Positions 40,450 through 51,900 of a DNA stretch of 64,000 nucleotides are shown one piece after another (positions within the stretch are counted from its first letter, which is position 1; every line of letters starts with the position of its first letter). A model generated the notes under the pieces. The model worked only from the letters and a program-made list of their open reading frames with translations, was not told the origin of the DNA and did not search any database. The position numbers and the translations under genes were made by a program. Source of the DNA: Antedon mediterranea (Eukaryota > Echinodermata > Crinoidea > Comatulida > Antedonidae); contig NC_092675.1 of assembly GCF_964355755.1 (NCBI RefSeq), positions 13,655,312 to 13,719,311 on the forward strand, in the 5' to 3' direction.

Positions 40450-40487
40450 GTTTTAGACCATAAGTGCTTAGAATCACATTATAAACC
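40450..40487. repeat. 38-bp truncated monomer, variant context
   Basis: This is the same 40-bp deletion as at 14404, and its duplicate is at 52185-52222. These two copies differ from the other seven in their neighbours. The preceding unit reads gcttagattagc, and the following 87-bp unit keeps ttttcacac, the standard form, instead of ttttaacac. They therefore look like an earlier or separate branch of the lineage. The retained ttttcacac puts a stop in the minus-strand frame that is open in the other seven. Confidence 0.88.
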
Positions 40488-42997
40488 GTTTTAGACCATT
40501 TTGAGCATTTCGATAACAATTTTCACACAAAAACATCAAAGAGCACAAAATAGCTTAATATCGTATTTAAAAATGTTTTAGACCATGTTGAGCATTTAGA
40601 TAAAACTTTTTCACACAAAACACCAAAGTGCTTAGAATAGCTTCAAATCGCATTTGGAGACGTTTTAGACCATTTTGTGATTTTTGAAAAAACTTGTTAA
40701 CATAAAAACGCCAAAGTGCTTAGAATAGCTTCAAATCACATTTGGAGACGTTTTAGACCATTTTGTGATTTTCGAAAAAACTTGTTAACATAAAAACACC
40801 AAAGTGTTTAGAATAGCTTCAAATCGCATTTGGAGACGTTTTAGACCAATTTGTGATTTTCGAAAAAACTTATCAACATAAAAACACCAAAGGGTTTAGA
40901 ATAGCTTCAAATCGCATTTGGAGACGTTTTAGACCATTTTGTGATTTTCGAAAAAACTTGTTAACATAAAAACACGAAAGTGCTTAGAATAGCTTCAAAT
41001 CGCATTTGGAAACGTTTTAGACCATTTTGTGATTTTCGAAAAAACTTGTTAACATAAAAACATGAAAGTGCTTAGAATAGCTTCAAATCGTATTTGGAGA
41101 CGTTTTAGACCATTTTGTGATTTTCGAAAAAACTTTTTAACATAAAAACACCAAAGTGCTTAGAATAGCTTCAAATCGCATTTGGAGACGTTTTAGACCA
41201 TTTTGTGCATTTCGATGAAACTTGGTTACACAAAAACATCAAAGTGCTTAAAATCACATTATAAACCATTTAGACCATTTTGAGCATTTCGATAACACTT
41301 TTCACACAAAAACATCAAAGAGCACAAAATAGCTTAATATCGTATTTAAAAACGTTTTAGACCATTTTGAGCATTTAGACAAAACTTTTTCACACAAAAC
41401 TCCAAAGTGCTTAGAATAGCTTCAAATCGCATTTGGAGACGTTTTAGAACATTTTGTGTTTTTCGAAAAAACCTGTTAACATAAAAACACCAAAGTGCTT
41501 AGAATAGCTTCAAATCGCATTTGGAGACTATTTAGACCATTTTGTGATTTTTGAAAAAACTTGTTAACATAAAAACACGAAAGTGCTTAGAATAGCTTCA
41601 AATCGCATTTGGAAACGTTTTAGACCATTTTGTGATTTTCGAAAAAGATTGTTAACATAAAAACACCAATGTGCTTAGAATCACATTATACACCGTTTTA
41701 GACCATTTTGAGCATTTCGATAACAATTTTCACACAAAAACATCAAAGGGCACAAAATAGCTTAATATCGTATTTAAAAATGTTTTAGACCATTTTGAGC
41801 ATTTAGATAAAACTTTTTCACACAAAACACCAAAGTGCTTAGAATAGCTTCAAATCGCATTTGGAGACGGTTTAGAACATTTTGTGATTTTGAAAAAACT
41901 TTTTAACATAAAAACACCAAAGTGCTTAGAATAGCTTCAAATCGCATTTGGAGACGTTTTAGACCATTTTGTGATTTTCGAAAAAACTTGTTAACATAAA
42001 AACACCAAAGTGCTTAGAATAGCTTCAAATCGTATTTGGAGACGTTTTAGACCATTTTGAGATTTTCGAAAAAACTTGGTTACACAAAAACATCAAAGTG
42101 CTTAAAATCACATTATAAACCGTTTTAGACCATTTTGAGCATTTCGATAACACTTTTCACACAAAAACATCAAAGAGCACAAAATAGCTTAATATCGTAT
42201 TTAAAAACGTTTTAGACCATTTTGAGCATTTCGACAAAACTTTTTCACACAAAACACCAAAGTGCTTAGAATAGCTTCAAATCGCATTTGGAGACGTTTT
42301 AGACCAATTTGTGCATTTCGATGAAACTTGATTACACAAAAACATCAAAGTGCTTAAAATCACATTATAAACCGTTTTAGACCATTTTGAGCATTTCGAT
42401 AACACTTTTCACACAAAAACATCAAAGAGCACAAAATAGCTTAATATCGTATTTAAAAACGTTTTAGACCATGATTTTCGAAAAAACTTGTTAACATAAA
42501 AACACCAAAGTGCTTAGAATAGCTTCAAATCACATTTGGAGACGTTTTAGACCAATTTGTGATTTTCGAAAAAACTTATCAACATAAAAACACCAAAGGG
42601 CTTAGAATAGCTTCAAATCGCATTTGGAGACTATTTAGACCATTTTGTGATTTTTGAAAAAACTTGTTAACATAAAAACACGAAAGTGCTTAGAATAGCT
42701 TCAAATCGCATTTGGAAACGTTTTATTCCATTTTGTGATTTTCGAAAAAGATTGTTAACATAAAAACACCAATGTGCTTAGAATCACATTATAAACCGTT
42801 TTAGACAATTTTGAGCATTTCGATAACAATTTTCACACAAAAACATCAAAGAGCACAAAATAGCTTAATATCGTATTTAAAAATGTTTTAGACCATTTTG
42901 AGCATTTAGATAAAACTTTTTCACACAAAACACCAAAGTGCTTAGAATAGCTTCAAATCGCATTTGGAGACGGTTTAGAACATTTTGTGATTTTGAA

Positions 42998-45900
42998 AAA
43001 ACTTGTTAACATAAAAACACCAAAGTGCTTAGAATAGCTTCAAATCGCATTTGGAGACGTTTTAGACCATTTTGTGATTTTCGAAAAAACTTGTTAACAT
43101 AAAAACACCAAAGTGCTTAGAATAGCTTCAAATCGTATTTGGAGACGTTTTAGACCATTTTGAGATTTTCGAAAAAACTTGGTTACACAAAAACATCAAA
43201 GTGCTTAAAATCACATTATAAACCGTTTTAGACCATTTTGAGCATTTCGATAACACTTTTCACACAAAAACATCAAAGAGCACAAATAGCTTAATATCGT
43301 ATTTAAAAACGTTTTAGACCATTTTGAGCATTTCGACAAAACTTTTTCACACAAAACACCAAAGTGCTTAGAATAGCTTCAAATCGCATTTGGAGACGTT
43401 TTAGACCAATTTGTGCATTTCGATGAAACTTGATTACACAAAAACATCAAAGTGCTTAAAATCACATTATAAACCGTTTTAGACCATTTTGAGCATTTCG
43501 ATAACACTTTTCACACAAAAACATCAAAGAGCACAAAATAGCTTAATATCGTATTTAAAAACGTTTTAGACCATTTTGAGCATTTAGACAAAACTTTTTC
43601 ACACAAAACACCAAAGTGCTTAGAATAGCTTCAAATCGCATTTGGAGACGTTTTAGACCATTTTGTGCATTTCGATGAAACTTGGTTACACAAAAACATC
43701 AAAGTGCTTAAAATCACATTATAAATCGTTTTAGACCATTTTGAGCATTTCGACAAAACTTTTTCACACAAAATACCAAAGTGCTTAGAATAGCTTCAAA
43801 TCGCATTTCGAGACGTTCTAGACCATTTTGTGATTTTCGAAAAAACTTTTTAACATAAAAACACCAAAGTGCTTAGAATAGCTTCAAATCACATTTGGAG
43901 ACATTTTAGACCATTTTGTGATTTTCGAAAAAACTTGTTAACATAAAAACACGAAAGTGCTTAGAATAGCTTCAAATCGCATTTGGAGACGTTTTAGACC
44001 ATTTTGTGATTTTCGAAAAAACTTGTTAATATAAAAACACGAAAGTGCTTAGAATAGCTTCAAATCACATTTGGAGACGTTTTAGACCATTTTGTGATTT
44101 TTGAAAAAACTTGTTAACATAAAAACACGAAAGTGCTTAGAACAGCTTCAAATCGCATTTGGAAACGTTTTAGACCAATTTGTGCATTTCGATGAAACTT
44201 GATTACACAAAAAAATCAAAGTGCTTAAAATCACATTATAAACCGTTTTAGACCATTTTGAGCATTTCGATAACACTTTTCACACAAAAACATTAAAGAG
44301 CACAAAATAGCTTAATATCGTATTTAAAAACGTTTTAGACCATTTTGAGCATTTAGACAAAACTTTTTCACACAAAACACCAAAGTGCTTAGAATAGCTT
44401 CAAATCGCATTTGGAGACGTTTTAGACCATTTTGTGCATTTCGATGAAACTTGGTTACACAAAAACATCAAAGTGCTTAAAATCACATTATAAATCGTTT
44501 TAGACCATTTTGAGCATTTCGACAAAACTTTTTCACACAAAATACCAAAGTGCTTAGAATAGCTTCAAATCGCATTTCGAGACGTTTTAGACCATTTTGT
44601 GATTTTCGAAAAAACTTTTTAACATAAAAACACCAAAGTGCTTAGAATAGCTTCAAATCACATTTGGAGACATTTTAGACCATTTTGTGATTTTCGAAAA
44701 AACTTGTTAACATAAAAACACGAAAGTTCTTAGAATAGCTTCAAATCGCATTTGGAAACGTTTTAGACCATTTTGTGATTTTCGAAAAAAATTGTTAACA
44801 TAAAAACACCAAAGTGCTTAGAATCACATTATAAACCGTTTTAGACCATTTTGAGCATTTCGATAACAATTTTCACACAAAAACATCAAAGAGCACAAAA
44901 TAGCTTAATATCGTATTTAAAAATGTTTTAGACCATTTTGAGCATTTAGATAAAACTTTTTCACACAAAACACCAAAGTGCTTAGAATAGCTTCAAATCG
45001 CATTTGGAGACGTTTTAGACCATTTTGTGATTTTTGAAAAAACTTGTTAACATAAAAACACCAAAGTGCTTAGAATAGCTTCAAATCACATTTGGAGACG
45101 TTTTAGACCATTTTGTGATTTTCGAAAAAACTTTTTAACATAAAAACACCAAAGTGCTTAGAATAGCTTCAAATCACATTTGGAGACGTTTTAGACCATT
45201 TTGTGATTTTTGAAAAAACTTGTTAACATAAAAACACGAAAGTGCTTAGAATAGCTTCAAATCGCATTTGGAAACGTTTTAGACCATTTTGTGATTTTCG
45301 AAAAAGATTGTTAACATAAAAACACCAAAGGGTTTAGAATAGCTTCAAATCGCATTTGGAGACGGTTTAGACCATTTTGTGATTTTGAAAAAACTTGTTA
45401 ACATAAAAACACCAAAGTGCTTAGAATAGCTTCAAATCGCATTTGGAGACGTTTTAGACCATTTTGTGATTTTCGAAAAAACTTGTTAACATAAAAACAC
45501 CAAAGTGCTTAGAATAGCTTCAAATCGTATTTGGAGACGTTTTAGACCATTTTGAGATTTTCGAAAAAACTTGGTTACACAAAAACATCAAAGTGCTTAA
45601 AATCACATTATAAACCGTTTTAGACCATTTTGAGCATTTCGATAACACTTTTCACACAAAAACATCAAAGAGCACAAAATAGCTGAATATCGTATTTAAA
45701 AACGTTTTAGACCATTTTGAGCATTTAGACAAAACTTTTTCACACAAAACACCAAAGTGCTTAGAATAGCTTCAAATCGCATTTGGAGACGTTTTAGACC
45801 ATTTTGTGCATTTCGATGAAAGTTGGTTACACAAAAACATCAAAGTGCTTAAAATCACATTATAAATCGTTTTAGACCATTTTGAGCATTTCGACAAAAC

Positions 45901-48900
45901 TTTTTCACACAAAATACCAAAGTGCTTAGAATAGCTTCAAATCGCATTTGGAGACGTTTTAGACCATTTTGTGATTTTCGAAAAAACTTTTTAACATAAA
46001 AACACCAAAGTGCTTAGAATAGCTTCAAATCACATTTGGAGACGTTTTAGACCATAAGTGCTTAGAATCACATTATAAACCGTTTTAGACCATTTTGAGC
46101 ATTTCGATAACAATTTTAACACAAAAACATCAAAGAGCACAAAATAGCTTAATATCGTATTTAAAAATGTTTTAGACCATTTTGAGCATTTAGATAAAAC
46201 TTTTTCACACAAAACACCAAAGTGCTTAGAATAGCTTCAAATCGCATTTGAAGACGTTTTAGACCAATTTGTGATTTTTGAAAAAACTTGTTAACATAAA
46301 AACACCAAAGTGCTTAGAATAGCTTCAAATCACATTTGGAGACGTTTTAGACCATTTTGTGATTTTGAACAAACTTGTTAACATAAAAACACCAAAGTGC
46401 TTAGAATAGCTTCAAATCGTATTTGGAGACGTTTTAGACCATTTTGAGATTTTCGAAAAAACTTGGTTACACAAAAACATCAAAGTGCTTAAAATCACAT
46501 TATAAACCGTTTTAGACCATTTTGAGCATTTCGATAACACTTTTCACACAAAAACATCAAAGAGCACAAAATAGCTTAATATCGTATTTAAAAACGTTTT
46601 AGACCATTTTGAGCATTTAGACAAAACTTTTTCACACAAAACACCAAAGTGCTTAGAATAGCTTCAAATCGCATTTGGAGACGTTTTAGACCATTTTGTG
46701 CATTTCGATGAAAGTTGGTTACACAAAAACATCAAAGTGCTTAAAATCACATTATAAATCGTTTTAGACCATTTTGAGCATTTCGACAAAACTTTTTCAC
46801 ACAAAATACCAAAGTGCTTAGAATAGCTTCAAATCGCATTTGGAGACGTTTTAGACCATTTTGTGATTTTCGAAAAAACTTTTTAACATAAAAACACCAA
46901 AGTGCTTAGAATAGCTTCAAATCACATTTGGAGACGTTTTAGACCATAAGTGCTTAGAATCACATTATAAACCGTTTTAGACCATTTTGAGCATTTCGAT
47001 AACAATTTTAACACAAAAACATCAAAGAGCACAAAATAGCTTAATATCGTATTTAAAAATGTTTTAGACCATTTTGAGCATTTAGATAAAACTTTTTCAC
47101 ACAAAACACCAAAGTGCTTAGAATAGCTTCAAATCGCATTTGAAGACGTTTTAGACCAATTTGTGATTTTTGAAAAAACTTGTTAACATAAAAACACCAA
47201 AGTGCTTAGAATAGCTTCAAATCACATTTGGAGACGTTTTAGACCATTTTGTGATTTTGAACAAACTTGTTAACATAAAAACACCAAAGTGCTTAGAATA
47301 GCTTCAAATCGCATTTGGAGACGTCTTAGACCATTTTGTGATTTTCGAAAAAACTTGTTAACATAAAAACACCAAAGTGCTTAGAATAGCTTCAAATCGT
47401 ATTTGGAGACGTTTTAGACCATTTTGAGATTTTCGAAAAAACTTGGTTACACAAAAACATCAAAGTGCTTAAAATCACATTATAAACCGTTTTAGACCAT
47501 TTTGAGTATTTCGATAACACTTTTCACACAAAAACATCAAAGAGCACAAAATAGCTTAATATCGTATTTAAAAACGTTTTAGACCATTTTGAGCATTTCG
47601 ACAAAACTTTTTCACACAAAACACCAAAGTGCTTAGAATAGCTTCAAATCGCATTTGGAGACGTTTTAGACCAATTTGTGATTTTTGAAAAAACTTGTTA
47701 ACATAAAAACACCAAAGTGTTTAGAATAGCTTCAAATCGCATTTGGAGACGTTTTAGACCAATTTGTGATTTTCGAAAAAACTTATCAACATAAAAACAC
47801 CAAAGGGTTTAGAATAGCTTCAAATCGCATTTGGAGACGTTTTAGACCATTTTGTGATTTTGAAAAAACTTGTTAACATAAAAACACGAAAGTGCTTAGA
47901 ATAGCTTCAAATCGCATTTGGAGACGTTTTAGACCATTTTGTGATTTTCGAAAAAACTTGTTAACATAAAAACACGAAAGTGCTTAGAATAGCTTCAAAT
48001 CACATTTGGAGACGTTTTAGACCATTTTGTGATTTTTGAAAAAACTTGTTAACATAAAAACACGAAAGTGCTTAGAATAGCTTCAAATCGCATTTGGAAA
48101 CGTTTTAGACCAATTTGTGCATTTCGATGAAACTTGATTACACAAAAACATCAAAGTGCTTAAAATCACATTATAAACCGTTTTAGACCATTTTGAGCAT
48201 TTCGATAACACTTTTCACACAAAAACATTAAAGAGCACAAAATAGCTTAATATCGTATTTAAAAACGTTTTAGACCATTTTGAGCATTTAGACAAAACTT
48301 TTTCACACAAAACACCAAAGTGCTTAGAATAGCTTCAAATCGCATTTGGAGACGTTTTAGACCATTTTGTGCATTTCGATGAAACTTGGTTACACAAAAA
48401 CATCAAAGTGCTTAAAATCACATTATAAATCGTTTTAGACCATTTTGAGCATTTCGACAAAACTTTTTCACACAAAATACCAAAGTGCTTAGAATAGCTT
48501 CAAATCGCATTTCGAGACGTTTTAGACCATTTTGTGATTTTCGAAAAAACTTTTTAACATAAAAACACCAAAGTGCTTAGAATAGCTTCAAATCACATTT
48601 GGAGACATTTTAGACCATTTTGTGATTTTCAAAAAAACTTGTTAACATAAAAACACGAAAGTTCTTAGAATAGCTTCAAATCGCATTTGGAAACGTTTTA
48701 GACCATTTTGTGATTTTCGAAAAAAATTGTTAACATAAAAACACCAAAGTGCTTAGAATCACATTATAAACCGTTTTAGACCATTTTGAGCATTTCGATA
48801 ACAATTTTCACACAAAAACATCAAAGAGCAAAAAATAGCTTAATATCGTATTTAAAAATGTTTTAGACCATTTTGAGCATTTAGATAAAACTTTTTCACA

Positions 48901-51900
48901 CAAAACACCAAAGTGCTTAGAATAGCTTCAAATCGCATTTGGAGACGTTTTAGACCATTTTGTGATTTTTGAAAAAACTTGTTAACATAAAAACACCAAA
49001 GTGCTTAGAATAGCTTCAAATCACATTTTGATACGTTTTAGCCCATTTTGTGATTTTCGAAAAAACTTGTTAACATAAAAACACGAAAGTGCTTAGAATA
49101 GCTTCAAATCACATTTGGAGACGTTTTAGACCATTTTGTGATTTTTGAAAAAACTTGTTAACATAAAAACACGAAAGTGCTTAGAATAGCTTCAAATCGC
49201 ATTTGGAAACGTTTTAGACCATTTTGTGATTTTCGAAAAAGATTGTTAACATAAAAACACCAAAGTGCTTAGAATCACATTATAAACCGTTTTAGACCAT
49301 TTTGAGCATTTCGATAACAATTTTCACACAAAAACATCAAAGAGCACAAAATAGCTTAATATCGTATTTAAAAATGTTTTAGACCATTTTGAGCATTTAG
49401 ATCAAACTTTTTCACACAAAACACCAAAGTGCTTAGAATAGCTTCAAATCGCATTTGGAGACGGTTTAGACCATTTTGTGATTTTGAAAAAACTTGTTAA
49501 CATAAAAACACCAAAGTGCTTAGAATAGCTTCAAATCGCATTTGGAGACGTTTTAGACCATTTTGTGATTTTCGAAAAAACTTGTTAACATAAAAACACG
49601 AAAGTGCTTAGAATAGCTTCAAATCGTATTTGGAGACGTTTTAGACCATTTTGAGATTTTCGAAAAAACTTGGTTACACAAAAACATCAAAGTGCTTAAA
49701 ATCACATTATAAACCGTTTTAGACCATTTTGAGCATTTCGATAACACTTTTCACACAAAAACATTAAAGAGCACAAAATAGCTTAATATCGTATTTAAAA
49801 ACGTTTTAGACCATTTTGAGCATTTCGACAAAACTTTTTCACACAAAACACCAAAGTGCTTCAAATCGCATTTGGAGACGTTTTAGACCAATTTGTGCAT
49901 TTCGATGAAACTTGATTACACAAAAACATCAAAGTGCTTAAAATCACATTATAAACCGTTTTAGACCATTTTGAGCATTTCGATAACACTTTTCACACAA
50001 AAACATCAAAGAGCACAAAATAGCTTAATATCGTATTTAAAAACGTTTTAGACCATTTTGAGCATTTAGACAAAACTTTTTCACACAAAACACCAAAGTG
50101 CTTAGAATAGCTTCAAATCGCATTTGGAGACGTTTTAGACCATTTTGTGCATTTCGATGAAACTTGGTTACACAAAAAAATCAAAGTGCTTAAAATCACA
50201 TTATAAATCGTTTTAGACCATTTTGAGCATTTCGACAAAACTTTTTCACACAAAATACAAAAGTGCTTAGAATAGCTTCAAATCGCATTTGGAGACGTTT
50301 TAGACCATTTTGTGATTTTCGAAAAAACTTTTTAACATAAAAACACCAAAGTGCTTAGAATAGCTTCAAATCACATTTGGAGACGTTTTAGACCATTTTG
50401 TGATTTTCGAAAAAACTTGTTAACATAAAAACACGAAAGTGCTTAGAATAGCTTCAAATCGCATTTAGAAACGTTTTAGACCATTTTGTGATTTTCGAAA
50501 AAAATTGTTAACATAAAAACACCAAAGTGCTTAGAATCACATTATAAACCGTTTTAGACCATTTTGAGCATTTCGATAACAATTTTCACACAAAAACATC
50601 AAAGAGCACAAAATAGCTTAATATCGTATTTAAAAATGTTTTAGACCATTTTGAGCATTTAGATAAAACTTTTTCACACAAAACACCAAAGTGCTTAGAA
50701 TAGCTTCAAATCGCATTTGGAGACGTTTTAGACCATTTTGTGATTTTTGAAAAAACTTGTTAACATAAAAACACCAAAGTACTTAGAATAGCTTCAAATC
50801 ACATTTGGAGACGTTTTAGACCATTTTGTGATTTTCGAAAAAACTTGTTAACATAAAAACACGAAAGTGCTTAGAATAGCTTCAAATCGCATTTGGAAAC
50901 GTTTTAGACCATTTTGTGATTTTCGAAAAAACTTGTTAACATAAAAACACGAAAGTGCTTAGAATAGCTTCAAATCGCATTTGGAAACGTTTTAGACCAT
51001 TTTGTGATTTTCGAAAAAACTTGTTAACATAAAAACACGAAAGTGCTTAGAATAGCTTCAAATCGCATTTGGAAACGTTTTAGACCATTTTGTGATTTTC
51101 GAAAAAAATTGTTAACATAAAAACACCAAAGTGTTTAGAATAGCTTCAAATCGCATTTGGAGACGTTTTAGACCAATTTGTGATTTTCGAAAAAACTTAT
51201 CAACATAAAAACACCAAAGGGTTTAGAATAGCTTCAAATCGCATTTGGAGACGTTTTAGACCATTTTGTGATTTTGAAAAAACTTGTTAACATAAAAACA
51301 CCAAAGTGCTTAGAATAGCTTCAAATCGCATTTGGAGACGTTTTAGACCATTTTGTGATTTTCGAAAAAACTTGTTAACATAAAAACACCAAAGTGCTTA
51401 GAATAGCTTCAAATCGTATTTGGAGACGTTTTAGACCATTTTGAGATTTTCGAAAAAACTTGGTTACACAAAAACATCAAAGTGCTTAAAATCACATTAT
51501 AAACCGTTTTAGACCATTTTGAGCATTTCGATAACACTTTTCACACAAAAACATCAAAGAGCACAAAATAGCTTAATATCGTATTTAAAAACGTTTTAGA
51601 CCATTTTGAGCATTTCGACAAAACTTTTTCACACAAAACACCAAAGTGCTTAGAATAGCTTCAAATCGCATTTGGAGACGTTTTAGACCAATTTGTGCAT
51701 TTCGATGAAACTTGATTACACAAAAACATCAAAGTGCTTAAAATCACATTATAAACCGTTTTAGACCATTTTGAGCATTTCGATAACACTTTTCACACAA
51801 AAACATCAAAGAGCACAAAATAGCTTAATATCGTATTTAAAAACGTTTTAGACCATTTTGAGCATTTAGACAAAACTTTTTCACACAAAACACCAAAGTG

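Larger units (their letters stand above)
31175..42997. repeat. 11.8-kb segmental tandem duplication, copy 1
   Basis: Units from about 31175 recur from about 42998 at an offset of 11822-11823 until about 37.8 kb, and 11734-11735 thereafter. The change is explained by one extra 88-bp unit here near 37.79-37.87 kb. Markers are gttctagacc (31993 and 43815), gtcttag (35501 and 47323), catttagaaacg (38731 and 50465) and the 83-bp unit (42461 and 54196). The boundary is approximate, because the left flank is itself related satellite; the last clear mismatch upstream is gaacaaac against gaaaaaac. Private bases here include gaaaagcttc at 34498, gctttgaat near 38534 and accatgttgagc near 40587. Confidence 0.9.

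Noticed and set aside
14390-47104. Seven identical 60-codon minus-strand reading frames (14390-14572, 29603-29785, 30835-31017, 34208-34390, 35100-35282, 46030-46212, 46922-47104)
   Set aside because: They are parts of satellite units, start with TTG, have no visible ribosome binding site or promoter, and are open only because of one base change next to a 40-bp deletion. Their identity reflects copying of DNA segments, not protein conservation.
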